Positions 21,430-29,937 of a stretch of DNA of 64,000 bases are shown piece after piece. The stretch comes from Rhodoferax sp. U2-2l. GTDB taxonomy: Bacteria; Pseudomonadota; Gammaproteobacteria; Burkholderiales; Burkholderiaceae_C. The first letter of the stretch is position 1; every line of letters begins with the position of its first letter. The notes under the pieces were generated by a model. That model was given only the letters and a program-made list of their open reading frames with translations, ran no database searches and was not told the DNA's origin. The translations under genes and the position numbers were made by a program. The stretch is from the NCBI RefSeq assembly GCF_020594515.1, contig NZ_JAJCTH010000001.1, positions 1 through 64,000 of the forward strand, given 5' to 3'.

Positions 21430-22653
21430 TCATGGCGCGGTGTTGGCCGCCAGCCGCCACAGCGAGGTGACTTCCTGGCTTCGGGCGTGGTGCAGCGCGT
21501 CGGTGGCATCGCTGGCTTTGGGGTGCACGGGCTTGGCATCGACACGGCTGACGACGCGCAGGCGGTTGGCTTCAAACAGGGCCAGCAATTCGTCGCGGCT
21601 GCGCAGGCCAAGGTGTTCGGCCAGGTTGGACAAAATCAGCCAGCCTTCGCCCTTGGGTTCCAGATGATCCAATAACCCAGCCAAGAATCCTTGGAGCATG
21701 CGAGAACCTTCGTCGTACACCGCGCGCTCAATCGGTGAGCCGGGCCGCGCTGGCAACCAGGGCGGGTTGCAGACGATCAGTGACGCTTTCCCAGGTGGGA
21801 ACAAATCAGCCTGCGTCACCTCCACCTGTGTTTGCAGCCCAAGCTGGGCCATGTTGTCTCGCGCACAGGCCAGCGCCCTGGCGTCCAAATCAGTGGCGAC
21901 GATGTGAGCGACACCCCGGCGCGCCAGCACGGCGGCCAGCACACCCGTGCCGGTACCAATATCAAATGCCAGCAGCTGGTCTCGGCCTTTGGGTGGCTTG
22001 GGCAAATGGGCGGTGGCCACCAGCTGGATGTATTCGCCGCGCACGGGTGAAAACACGCCGTAGTGCGGGTGGATGCGGTTGTGCGGTGCGTCGCCCAGCG
22101 CCGGGATCTCGATGCCCACACGCCGCCACTCGTGCGCACTGGTCACGCCCAGCAGCTCCCGCAGCGATGCCACCATGGGGCCTGCCTGCAAGTCAGGTGG
22201 CCCCCAAGCTTCTGTGCAGGCGGCTTTGGCGTCAGGCGCGCGGCGCAGCGGCACATGGTAGTCGGCATCGAACTCGATCAATAACCGCCCCAGCAGGCGG
22301 GCGCGTTGCGACTGCGCCAGCCGGTGCTGGTTGAAGGCATCCAGCAGCGGGATGGGGGTGGCGGCTTGTTTGCGCTTGCGTTTGGGCACCTGATCGGCAC
22401 GGCGCCCCAGCGCTTGCAGTAACTGGCGGGCGTTTTGAAAGTCACCGCGCCAGAGCAATGAAGTGCCTTCGCACACCATTCTGTACGCACTGTCAGCGCT
22501 CAAGGTGTCGTCTGCCAGCACCACTTTGGTTGGGGGTGGCAGGCCGCGCTCGGAACGCCAGCGGGCGTTGCGCGGCTGATCGGCCTCCAGCCAGTGAATT
22601 TCTGGCAAGGCAATGGGGTTGGCGGGCAGGGCGCTTTTGGGCTTTGAAGGCAT
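21430..22653 (-). CDS. Class I SAM-dependent methyltransferase with NPPW motif
   Basis: A 407-residue methyltransferase. An N-terminal domain (residues 1-190) without a clear family assignment precedes a Rossmann fold with SAM motif LAFDIGTGTGVLAAVLARRG, acidic residue ATDLDARAL, and LIVCNPPWLPA. The NPPW motif marks enzymes that methylate a planar amide or exocyclic amine, as in N6-adenine or N5-glutamine transferases, so an RNA or protein target is likely. It is 27 bases upstream of tctD on the same strand and probably heads that transcript. Target unknown. ATG start at 22653. Confidence 0.75.
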   Translation of the reverse strand: MPSKPKSALPANPIALPEIHWLEADQPRNARWRSERGLPPPTKVVLADDTLSADSAYRMVCEGTSLLWRGDFQNARQLLQALGRRADQVPKRKRKQAATPIPLLDAFNQHRLAQSQRARLLGRLLIEFDADYHVPLRRAPDAKAACTEAWGPPDLQAGPMVASLRELLGVTSAHEWRRVGIEIPALGDAPHNRIHPHYGVFSPVRGEYIQLVATAHLPKPPKGRDQLLAFDIGTGTGVLAAVLARRGVAHIVATDLDARALACARDNMAQLGLQTQVEVTQADLFPPGKASLIVCNPPWLPARPGSPIERAVYDEGSRMLQGFLAGLLDHLEPKGEGWLILSNLAEHLGLRSRDELLALFEANRLRVVSRVDAKPVHPKASDATDALHHARSQEVTSLWRLAANTAP

Positions 22654-22776
22654 GGGGCGTGGACGCAGAAGTGAAGGCCCCGGTTGTAACAGATGGCCTG
22701 TATTGGGACCGCACTGGCGTGAGCGGGAGAGCTGCGCACGGGCTTGGTATTTTCCCTAGTGCGTGCGGACAGCCGT

Positions 22777-22804
22777 TTGACAGCCTGCCGCCGCAACATA
22801 CAGG
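22777..22804 (+). promoter_or_regulatory. Possible tctC promoter
   Basis: A perfect TTGACA at 22777-22782 is followed after 16 bases by TACAGG, a weak -10. An activator-dependent promoter, with TctD as candidate, would fit a poor -10. Only consensus matching supports it. It lies in the 175-base divergent region between the methyltransferase gene and tctC. Confidence 0.3.
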
Positions 22805-22828
22805 GGTCGTTAACCCACCCAGGAGATT

Positions 22829-23791
22829 GTGATGCGTCGTGATACCTTTTTGAAATCGCTCGCCGTGCTGGCAGCCAGTGGCAGCGTGCCGCTCTCAGCG
22901 CTGGCCGCCGTCAATATCAAGATGATGATTCCGGCCAACCCCGGTGGCGGCTGGGATTCCACCGGTCGCGCTCTGGGCAAAGCCTTGCAGGACGCTCAGG
23001 TTGCTGACGCCGTGACGTTCGAGAACAAAGGCGGTGCCGCGGGTGCGCTGGGTCTGGCCCAGTTTGTCAATGCCAGCAAGGGCGACCCGAACGCCCTGAT
23101 GGTGATGGGCGCCGTCATGCTGGGCGGCATCATCACCGGCAAACCCCCGGTGTCGATCACTGCGGCCACCCCGATTGCCCGCCTGACCAGCGAGTACAAC
23201 GTGTTTGTGCTGCCGGGCAACTCACCCTTCAAAAATATGGCCGAGGTGATTGCCCAGCTCAAGAAAGACCCTGGCAGTGTCAAGTGGGGTGGCGGTTCGC
23301 GTGGTGCCACCGAGCACATTGCGGCGGCCATGATCGCCCGCGACGTGGGTGTGGACCCGGCCAAGATCAACTATGTGGCTTTCCGGGGCGGCGGTGAGGC
23401 CACCGCTGCCATTCTGGGCGGCAACGTCACCATCGGTGGCAGTGGCTACAGCGAGTTTGCCCAGTATATTGAGACCGGCAAGATGAAAGCGGTGGGCGTC
23501 ACATCGGCAGCGCGGCTCAAGGGCATCAATGTGCCGACGCTCAAAGAGCAGGGCATCAACGTCGAGATCGGCAACTGGCGCGGTGTGTATGGCGCGCCCG
23601 GCATCACGGCGGCGCAACGCAAGACGCTCACCGACATGGTCATCAAAGCCACCCAGTCCAAAGCCTGGGCCGAAGCCCTCGAGAAAAACGCCTGGACTCC
23701 GGCGGTGCTGGCTGGTGACGCGTTCGAGAAGTTTGTCGATGATGACTTCGCCTCGCTGCGCGCCACCATGGTCAAGTCCGGCATGATTTGA
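22829..23791 (+). CDS. tctC: Tripartite tricarboxylate transporter binding protein TctC
   Basis: Periplasmic Bug-family solute receptor that captures a carboxylate and delivers it to TctAB. The 320-residue protein has a signal peptide with a twin-arginine-like start (MRRDTFLKSLAVLAASG, cleavage near ALA-A). The Bug fold follows, with the conserved MIPANPGGGWDSTGRALG, KGGAAG and WRGVYGAPGITAAQR segments. The ATG at 22829 has AGGAG 7 bases upstream. First gene of tctC-tctB-tctA, divergent from the tctDE transcript. Citrate is the classic ligand but cannot be read from sequence. Confidence 0.93.
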   Translation: MMRRDTFLKSLAVLAASGSVPLSALAAVNIKMMIPANPGGGWDSTGRALGKALQDAQVADAVTFENKGGAAGALGLAQFVNASKGDPNALMVMGAVMLGGIITGKPPVSITAATPIARLTSEYNVFVLPGNSPFKNMAEVIAQLKKDPGSVKWGGGSRGATEHIAAAMIARDVGVDPAKINYVAFRGGGEATAAILGGNVTIGGSGYSEFAQYIETGKMKAVGVTSAARLKGINVPTLKEQGINVEIGNWRGVYGAPGITAAQRKTLTDMVIKATQSKAWAEALEKNAWTPAVLAGDAFEKFVDDDFASLRATMVKSGMI

Positions 23792-23810
23792 TCGAGTCAG
23801 GGCACACACC

Positions 23811-24329
23811 ATGCGTCAACACGGTCCGGCAACACACTCACCCCGGCTGCAACTTTGGGTGGGCATCGGGGTGGTGCTGGCGGCGCTGGGCTTGGCCGCC
23901 GGGGCGTACACCATTCCGTCCGCCTCAGGCTATGCCGGCATTGGTCCCAACTTTCTGCCCTGGGTGGTGTCGCTGGCCCTGCTGGCCTGTGGCGCGGCAC
24001 TGGTGGTCAAGGCCAGCCGAGGGGGCTTTCAGAACATGGACGATCACTCGGGTGAACACCCTTATTGGCAGGGTTTTGCCTGGCTGTCGGCCGCCTTGCT
24101 GCTGAACGCGGCACTGATCACGGTGATTGGTTTCATTTTCAGCTGTGCCTTGTGTTTTGTGCTGGCGGCGCGTGGCATGCGCCTGGCAGAAGGCAAAACC
24201 GCAACCGGCCTGGCGTCGGTGGCCCGCGATGCGCTGGTCGGGCTGTTGATTGCCGCACCGGTGTACTGGGCTTTTACCAAGTTTCTGGGCATCAACCTGC
24301 CTGGCCTGACGCAAAGCGGGTGGTTGTGA
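23811..24329 (+). CDS. tctB: Tripartite tricarboxylate transporter small subunit TctB
   Basis: Small membrane subunit of the TTT permease. The 172 residues contain four hydrophobic segments, at about 16-36 (LWVGIGVVLAALGLAAG), 44-66 (GPNFLPWVVSLALLAC), 90-120 (WLSAALLLNAALITVIGFIF) and 140-162, as in TctB. Homology between TctB proteins is weak, so gene order is the main support. It begins 19 bases after tctC, and its TGA stop overlaps the tctA ATG by one base. Confidence 0.88.
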   Translation: MRQHGPATHSPRLQLWVGIGVVLAALGLAAGAYTIPSASGYAGIGPNFLPWVVSLALLACGAALVVKASRGGFQNMDDHSGEHPYWQGFAWLSAALLLNAALITVIGFIFSCALCFVLAARGMRLAEGKTATGLASVARDALVGLLIAAPVYWAFTKFLGINLPGLTQSGWL

Positions 24330-25825
24330 TGGAAGTCTGGGATTTGTTGTTGCAGGGGTTTGCCACCGCAGGCACCCCGGTCAACCTGCTGTGGGCCTTT
24401 GTGGGGTGTGCGTTGGGCACAGCGGTGGGTGTGTTGCCGGGCATTGGCCCGGCCACGGCAGTGGCGATGCTGCTGCCGATCACCACGCAGGTCGAGGCCA
24501 CCGCCTCGATGATTTTCTTTGCCGGCATCTACTACGGTGCCATGTATGGAGGCTCCACCACCTCCATCCTGCTCAACACACCCGGCGAAACCGCCACGAT
24601 GGTGACTGCCATGGAGGGCAACCGGATGGCCAAGAGCGGCCGCGCCGGCGCGGCACTGGCCACGGCTGCCATCGGCTCGTTTGTGGCGGGGTCGATTGCC
24701 ACCGTGCTGGTCACGCTGTTTGCGCCGGTGGTGGCCGAGTTTGCCGTGACCCTGGGTCCACCGGAATACTTCATGCTGATGGTGCTGGCCTTCACCACCG
24801 TGAGCGCGGTGCTGGGGCAAAGCACGGTGCGCGGGCTCACCGCCTTGTTTGCCGGTCTGGCGCTCGGGCTGGTGGGCATGGACCAGATCACCGGGCAGGT
24901 GCGCTACACCGCAGGGGTTCCCGAGTTGCTTGATGGCGTCGAGATTGTGCTGGTGGCGGTGGGCCTGTTTGCCGTGGCCGAGGCCATGCACGCCGTGCTG
25001 TTTGAAGGCCGGGCGGTCGAGTCCGAGAACCGCTTGAGCCGGGTGACCATGTCGCTCAGCGACTGGAAGCGCTCACTGCCCGCCTGGCTGCGCGGCACCG
25101 CCATTGGCGCACCGTTTGGCTGCATTCCAGCAGGTGGTACCGAGATCCCGACTTTTTTGAGCTACGCCGCCGAGAAAAAGCTGGCCAAAGGTGAACACAA
25201 GGCCGAGTTTGGCACCCGCGGTGCGATTGAAGGTGTGGCCGGGCCGGAAGCGGCCAACAACGCCACGGTGACGGCGGCGATGATTCCGCTGCTCACGCTG
25301 GGCATTCCCACCTCCAACACCACCGCGATTTTGCTGGGCGCGTTTCAAAACTATGGCATTCAACCCGGGCCACAACTGTTCAGCAGCTCGGCATCACTGG
25401 TGTGGGCCTTGATTGCGTCGCTTTATATTGGCAACGTGATGCTGCTGGTGCTGAACCTGCCGCTGGTGGGGCTGTGGGTGAAGCTGCTCAAGGTGCCCAA
25501 GCCGCAGTTGTATGCGGGCATCATGATTTTTGCGACGGTGGGTGCCTATGGCATGCGCCAGAGTGCGTTTGACTTGTTCTTGCTCTACGGCATAGGCGTT
25601 TTGGGCCTGGTCATGCGGCGCTTCAACTTCCCGACTGCGCCCGTGCTGGTGGGCATGATTCTGGGCCCGTTGGCTGAAGCGCAAATGCGCAACGCCATCT
25701 CCATCGGTGAATGTAGCGCGCTGATTTTCTTCCAGCGCCCCATGTCTCTGGCGATTATGGGTCTGGTGGTGTTGATCCTGACCGTGCCGCGCGTGCTCAA
25801 GTGGCACTCAGAGCGGCTGCGTTAG
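24329..25825 (+). CDS. tctA: Tripartite tricarboxylate transporter large permease TctA
   Basis: Main permease subunit of the TTT transporter, 498 residues with about twelve membrane segments. Diagnostic conserved stretches are [19 protein letters not shown] near residues 37-55, [20 protein letters not shown], and [15 protein letters not shown] in the second half. The ATG at 24329 overlaps the tctB stop (TGATG); an open frame upstream to 24065 overlaps tctB and is not the start. Convergent with the receptor gene ending at 25856. Confidence 0.95.
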   Translation: MEVWDLLLQGFATAGTPVNLLWAFVGCALGTAVGVLPGIGPATAVAMLLPITTQVEATASMIFFAGIYYGAMYGGSTTSILLNTPGETATMVTAMEGNRMAKSGRAGAALATAAIGSFVAGSIATVLVTLFAPVVAEFAVTLGPPEYFMLMVLAFTTVSAVLGQSTVRGLTALFAGLALGLVGMDQITGQVRYTAGVPELLDGVEIVLVAVGLFAVAEAMHAVLFEGRAVESENRLSRVTMSLSDWKRSLPAWLRGTAIGAPFGCIPAGGTEIPTFLSYAAEKKLAKGEHKAEFGTRGAIEGVAGPEAANNATVTAAMIPLLTLGIPTSNTTAILLGAFQNYGIQPGPQLFSSSASLVWALIASLYIGNVMLLVLNLPLVGLWVKLLKVPKPQLYAGIMIFATVGAYGMRQSAFDLFLLYGIGVLGLVMRRFNFPTAPVLVGMILGPLAEAQMRNAISIGECSALIFFQRPMSLAIMGLVVLILTVPRVLKWHSERLR

Positions 25826-25855
25826 ACCTGTTTTGACAATGCCATGAGGGCTTGC

Positions 25856-27421
25856 CTACGACCGTCCGATCAGGGTGTGTGCATGGTTGTCGTTCAGCTT
25901 GAACGCGCCCACCACGCGCTCCAAATTTTCGGCTTGGTCTTGCAACGACTGGGCCGCCGCGGCGGCTTCTTCCACCAAGGCGGCGTTTTGCTGGGTCACC
26001 TGGTTCATCTGGTCGATTGACCGGCTGACCAGCTCGATACCGCCGGACTGGCTGGCGCTGGCGTCGGCAATCTCGCCCATGATGTCGGTCACGTGGCGGA
26101 TGCTGTCCACAATGTCGTTCATGGTGATGCCGGCCTGCTGCACCAGGGTGCTGCCCGCTTCCACCTTGCTCACCGAGTCGCCAATCAGCGCCTTGATTTC
26201 CTGCGCGGCGTCGGCCGAGCGTTTGGCCAGGCTGCGCACCTCGGCGGCCACCACGGCGAAACCGCGACCCTGCTCACCCGCACGGGCCGCTTCCACGGCG
26301 GCGTTTAGCGCCAGGATGTTGGTCTGGAAGGCGATGCCGTCGATCACCGAGATGATGTCCACAATGCGTTTGCTGGAGCTGTTGATGGAGGCCATGGTGT
26401 CGATCACGCCAGACACCACGCTGCCACCCTTGATGGCGACCTCGGAGGCCGACTGGGCCAGCTCATTGGCGCGGCGTGCGTGGCTGGCATTCTGGTTGAC
26501 AGCGCTGGTCAGGTCGGTCATGGAGGCAGCGGTGTTTTCCAGCGAATTGGCCTGCAGCTCGGTGCGGTTGGACAGGTCCAGATTGCCGCTGGCGATGTCA
26601 CTGGAGGCGCTGTAAATGGTGTCGGTGCCCACACGCACCTGCTGCACAATTTGCACCAGACTGGCGTTCATGTCCTTCAGGGCCTGTTCCAGCTGGCCCA
26701 TTTCGTTCTTGGACGTCACGTCAATCTGCTGCGTCAGGTCACCCTGGGCAATGCCCCGCGCGATCCGCACGCAGTATTCAAGCGGCTGCGTCACCACTTT
26801 GCGGATGAAGGGGTAAATCAGCATCAGCACCGGAATGCAGGTGATCAGCGCGGCCAAAATGGATTTGAGGCGCTGGTCAGCCAGGCTGGCGTTGACCTTG
26901 TCCAGCGACACCTTCATGCTGACCACGCCCAGCACCGTGCCCTCAGGCGAGGCGTGGCAGGTGGTGCAGTCCTTGCCCAGGTAACTTTTGGCGGCCAGCG
27001 CCGGGCGCACCGCACGCAAGTATTCACCGGTGGCGTCGGTTTGCACCTCGATCACGGCCTGGCCGGTGGCCAGAACCTGCTGTTCCAGGGCATCGGGCTT
27101 GACATCGTCTTTTTCGGTGCCGACACCGTAAAGTTTGATGACGGCCTCACCGCGCAACACCCGCACGTCCCGAATGGCGCCCAGTTGCTTGATCTGGTCG
27201 AGCAGGATGTCACGCTGACCGATGGTGCCGGTCACCATCATGCCGGTCAGGCCGGCCATGGTGGCGTCGTGCATGCTCTCAGAGAAGTCGGTGGCCTGCT
27301 CCAGAGCCGCCTGGCGTGTCACGTGGCCCTGCCAAATGATGACACCGGTCCACACCACCAGAAGGGCAACGCCGATGGTGGTCAGCAACTGGATCCATAT
27401 TTTGTATTTTGAGGCTTGCAC
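25856..27421 (-). CDS. Chemoreceptor with periplasmic c-type haem motif
   Basis: Methyl-accepting chemotaxis protein, 521 residues. A first membrane helix (LLTTIGVALLVVWTGVII) and a periplasmic domain of about 170 residues are followed by a second helix (LAALITCIPVLMLIYPFI), HAMP, and an MCP coiled-coil with tip AFQTNILALNAAVEAARAGE. The periplasmic domain contains CTTCH, a covalent haem c attachment motif, suggesting redox, oxygen or NO sensing; this is inferred from the motif. The GTG start is chosen because AGGAG lies 5 bases upstream at 27427-27431, and it puts the first helix near the N-terminus. No C-terminal CheR pentapeptide. Confidence 0.85.
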   Translation of the reverse strand: MQASKYKIWIQLLTTIGVALLVVWTGVIIWQGHVTRQAALEQATDFSESMHDATMAGLTGMMVTGTIGQRDILLDQIKQLGAIRDVRVLRGEAVIKLYGVGTEKDDVKPDALEQQVLATGQAVIEVQTDATGEYLRAVRPALAAKSYLGKDCTTCHASPEGTVLGVVSMKVSLDKVNASLADQRLKSILAALITCIPVLMLIYPFIRKVVTQPLEYCVRIARGIAQGDLTQQIDVTSKNEMGQLEQALKDMNASLVQIVQQVRVGTDTIYSASSDIASGNLDLSNRTELQANSLENTAASMTDLTSAVNQNASHARRANELAQSASEVAIKGGSVVSGVIDTMASINSSSKRIVDIISVIDGIAFQTNILALNAAVEAARAGEQGRGFAVVAAEVRSLAKRSADAAQEIKALIGDSVSKVEAGSTLVQQAGITMNDIVDSIRHVTDIMGEIADASASQSGGIELVSRSIDQMNQVTQQNAALVEEAAAAAQSLQDQAENLERVVGAFKLNDNHAHTLIGRS

Positions 27422-27426
27422 GAGGT

Positions 27427-27431
27427 CTCCT
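27427..27431 (-). promoter_or_regulatory. Shine-Dalgarno that fixes the receptor start
   Basis: AGGAG on the minus strand, 5 bases before GTG at 27421. The longer frame begins as far up as 27640, but none of its other starts, including ATG at 27505, has a comparable site. Confidence 0.7.
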
Positions 27432-27693
27432 AACTGCCCTTGATGGGCAAATATACCCTTGATTGAATGCCAGCCAAGGAGCCTGCGCCGACGTTGCTTT
27501 GACATTGGACAAACTAAATGACAATTGATAAAGCAGGCGAGTCGGCGACCATCCGTGCGCGCTCCGGCAGGGGTAAATGCCCCATCCTGCCCAGATAACA
27601 GCCCGTAAAATGGCCGCAAATCACGAGGTGAAGCATGCACGGACGGTTGTCAATCTGGTTTGGTTCACCCGTTCAAACGCGGCCTGTCAGACC

Positions 27694-28545
27694 ATGCCAG
27701 CCCTGAGTCCTGACCTGGCCACGCGCCTGCTGGCGGCTGTCGACAGCATGCCGGCGTTCCCCAAAAGTGTGCACAAGATCCTGACCTTGACGCGGGATGC
27801 GGCCTGTTCGCCCAAGGACCTGGTGCGTGTCATTGACAAAGACCCGGTGGTCACGGTCAAGGTGTTGCGGGTGGTCAATTCGGCCTATTACGGCCTGTCC
27901 GGGCAGATCACCTCGATGGACCAGGCGGTGGTTTTTCTGGGCTTCAACGCCATCAAGAACTTGGCGCTCAGCATCGCTGCCGTTGGCATGCTGCCAGACA
28001 GCCCGATGGCGGGCTTTGATGGCCAGCGCTACCTGTTTCACTCCTTGGCCTGTGCCGGCATGGCACGGCAACTGGCCCACCGTTTGCCCGGCGCCGACCC
28101 GCAGGACTGTTTTATTGCCGGCCTGTTGCACGACTTTGGCAAGGTGGTGGTGGCGCAGTTTATGCCAGTGGAATTTCGCCGCGCGATGGAGCAGAGTGTG
28201 TGGCAGGACGTCAGCCTGCATGTCGCCTTGCGGGACGTGGTGGGGGTGGACCACGCCACCATCGGCGCCATGCTGGCCCACAAATGGCGCTTTGCCGACG
28301 ATCTGGTCCAGACCATTGCCCACCTGCATCAGCCCGAGTTGTGTGACACCGACATGATGGCCTGCGTGTTTGCCGCCAATCAGGTCTGCAAACACATGGG
28401 TTTCGACCTGGGCGGCAGTTTGCATCGGCAAGTGCTGGCGCCCAGCGTGGCCGCCCGCCTGGGCGGTAAACTGCAAGACATCATGGACGACTTGGGCGAC
28501 ATCACCTTCCTGGTGGAGGAAGCCACCGTGTTTTCGAAACTGTGA
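27694..28545 (+). CDS. HDOD domain signalling protein
   Basis: An HDOD-domain protein of 283 residues from the ATG at 27694. HDOD domains are HD-superfamily relatives used in regulation, usually without catalysis. Seen here are ILTLTRDAACSPKDLVRVIDKDP, the conserved VLRVVNSAYYGL, VVFLGFNAIKNLALS, and an HD pair retained in IAGLLHDFGKVV. The frame is open back to 27577 with two other starts, and no strong ribosome site decides between them; the choice follows the domain edge. It lies 39 bases before a response regulator and may share its transcript. Confidence 0.75.
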   Translation: MPALSPDLATRLLAAVDSMPAFPKSVHKILTLTRDAACSPKDLVRVIDKDPVVTVKVLRVVNSAYYGLSGQITSMDQAVVFLGFNAIKNLALSIAAVGMLPDSPMAGFDGQRYLFHSLACAGMARQLAHRLPGADPQDCFIAGLLHDFGKVVVAQFMPVEFRRAMEQSVWQDVSLHVALRDVVGVDHATIGAMLAHKWRFADDLVQTIAHLHQPELCDTDMMACVFAANQVCKHMGFDLGGSLHRQVLAPSVAARLGGKLQDIMDDLGDITFLVEEATVFSKL

Positions 28546-28584
28546 GCGCCGCCATCGCCTTCAAACCCACATCACGACACTGAC

Positions 28585-29937
28585 ATGACCGAGTTGCCAG
28601 GCACTGGTTCCACCGACGCGGCCAACCCTGCGCCCGCCCCAACAATTTTGTGCGTGGATGACGAGCCCAGTATCCTGTCGGCATTGCGCCGACTGTTCCG
28701 GGCCAAGGGGTTTCAGGTGCGCGTGGCCGAAGGCGGCCAGGCCGGGTTGGCGGTGCTGGCTGCCGAGCCGATTGACCTGGTGATTTCCGACATGCGCATG
28801 CCTGAGATGGACGGCGTCACGTTTCTGGAGCAGGTGCGCCAGCGCTGGCCTGACTGCATGCGCCTGCTGCTGACCGGCTACGCCGACATCACCTCCATCA
28901 TGGGCGCGATCAACCGCGGCGAAATCTACCGCTACATCGCCAAGCCCTGGGACGACAACGACATCCTGTTGATCGTGCGCGGCGCCTTGCAGCAGCGTGA
29001 CATGGTGCAAGAGCAGCGTCGGCTGCAGGCCTTGATCAAGGCGCAAAACGACGAGCTCAAGGTGCTGAACTTCAGCCTGGAGGTCAAGGTGGCCGAACGC
29101 ACCGCCGAGCTGAACCAGACCAACGCCGCATTGCTGGGGGCCAACGAGCAGCTCAAGAACAACTTCATCACCTCCATCAAAATTTTCACCAGCCTGATCG
29201 AGCTGCGGGCCAGCCATCTGGCTGGCCACTCGCGCCGGGTGGCCGATGTGGCGCGGCGCCTGGCGCAAAAACTCGGGCTGGACAACAAGCCGTCGCAAGA
29301 GGTGTTTGTGGCCGGCCTGCTGCACGCGATCGGCAAGGTGGGTTTTGACGACGAACTGCTCAACACGCCCTTGGTGATGCTCAACACGGCCCAACTGCAG
29401 GTCTTTCGCAAACACCCGGCGCGTGCCGCGCAGCTGCTGTTGCCGCTGCCTGAGCTCAAGGGTGCGGCAGAAATCATTGTCGCCCAGCTCGAGCGCTTTG
29501 ACGGCGCCGGTTACCCGGAAGGCCTGGCTGGCAAAAAGATCCCGCTGGGTGCCCGGATCTTGCTGGTGGCCAGTGATTACGACGCCCTGCAGATTGGCAC
29601 GCTGGCGCAGCGAAAGCTGGCGCCATCCAAGGCGCTGGCGGCCATCGTTGACGGCAGTGGCAAGCGGTATGACCCCGAGGTGGTGGGCGCCCTGGCGGCC
29701 TTGATGGGTGAGGCCGGGCCAGCGGCTGCGGCGGTGCAACGGCCTGCGGACACGGTTCGCCGCGTCCGCGACCTGCTGCCGGGCATGGTGCTGGCGCGCG
29801 ACCTGATCACCCCCAGCGGGCTGCTGATGCTCACCGCCGGCCATGTGCTGGACGAGGCGGTGATTGGCAAGATCATGGATTTCGAGAAGTCCATGGGGCT
29901 GCGCTTGATGGTTGACGTCGAGCCCGCTGCGCCATGA
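28585..29937 (+). CDS. Response regulator with degenerate HD-GYP domain
   Basis: A 450-residue REC-HD-GYP protein. The receiver (about 20-140) is complete: CVDDEPS, DLVISDMRMPEMDG, LLTGYA and YIAKPW. A coiled linker precedes an HD-GYP-like domain (about 205-370). The metal-binding HD motif reads LLHAIGK, so the catalytic Asp is Ala, and HHE is AQLE in IIVAQLERFDGAGYP; the GYP loop survives. Hydrolysis of c-di-GMP is therefore unlikely, while binding or partner contact remains possible. A further ~75-residue C-terminal region follows (LLPGMVLARDLITPSG). ATG start at 28585; its stop overlaps the next gene as ATGA. Confidence 0.85.
   Translation: MTELPGTGSTDAANPAPAPTILCVDDEPSILSALRRLFRAKGFQVRVAEGGQAGLAVLAAEPIDLVISDMRMPEMDGVTFLEQVRQRWPDCMRLLLTGYADITSIMGAINRGEIYRYIAKPWDDNDILLIVRGALQQRDMVQEQRRLQALIKAQNDELKVLNFSLEVKVAERTAELNQTNAALLGANEQLKNNFITSIKIFTSLIELRASHLAGHSRRVADVARRLAQKLGLDNKPSQEVFVAGLLHAIGKVGFDDELLNTPLVMLNTAQLQVFRKHPARAAQLLLPLPELKGAAEIIVAQLERFDGAGYPEGLAGKKIPLGARILLVASDYDALQIGTLAQRKLAPSKALAAIVDGSGKRYDPEVVGALAALMGEAGPAAAAVQRPADTVRRVRDLLPGMVLARDLITPSGLLMLTAGHVLDEAVIGKIMDFEKSMGLRLMVDVEPAAP

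Noticed and set aside
27422..27500. Possible sigma-28-like promoter (TCAATCAA...GCCCATCA, minus strand) for the haem receptor
   Set aside because: Two mismatches in each element and non-standard spacing; not enough to call.
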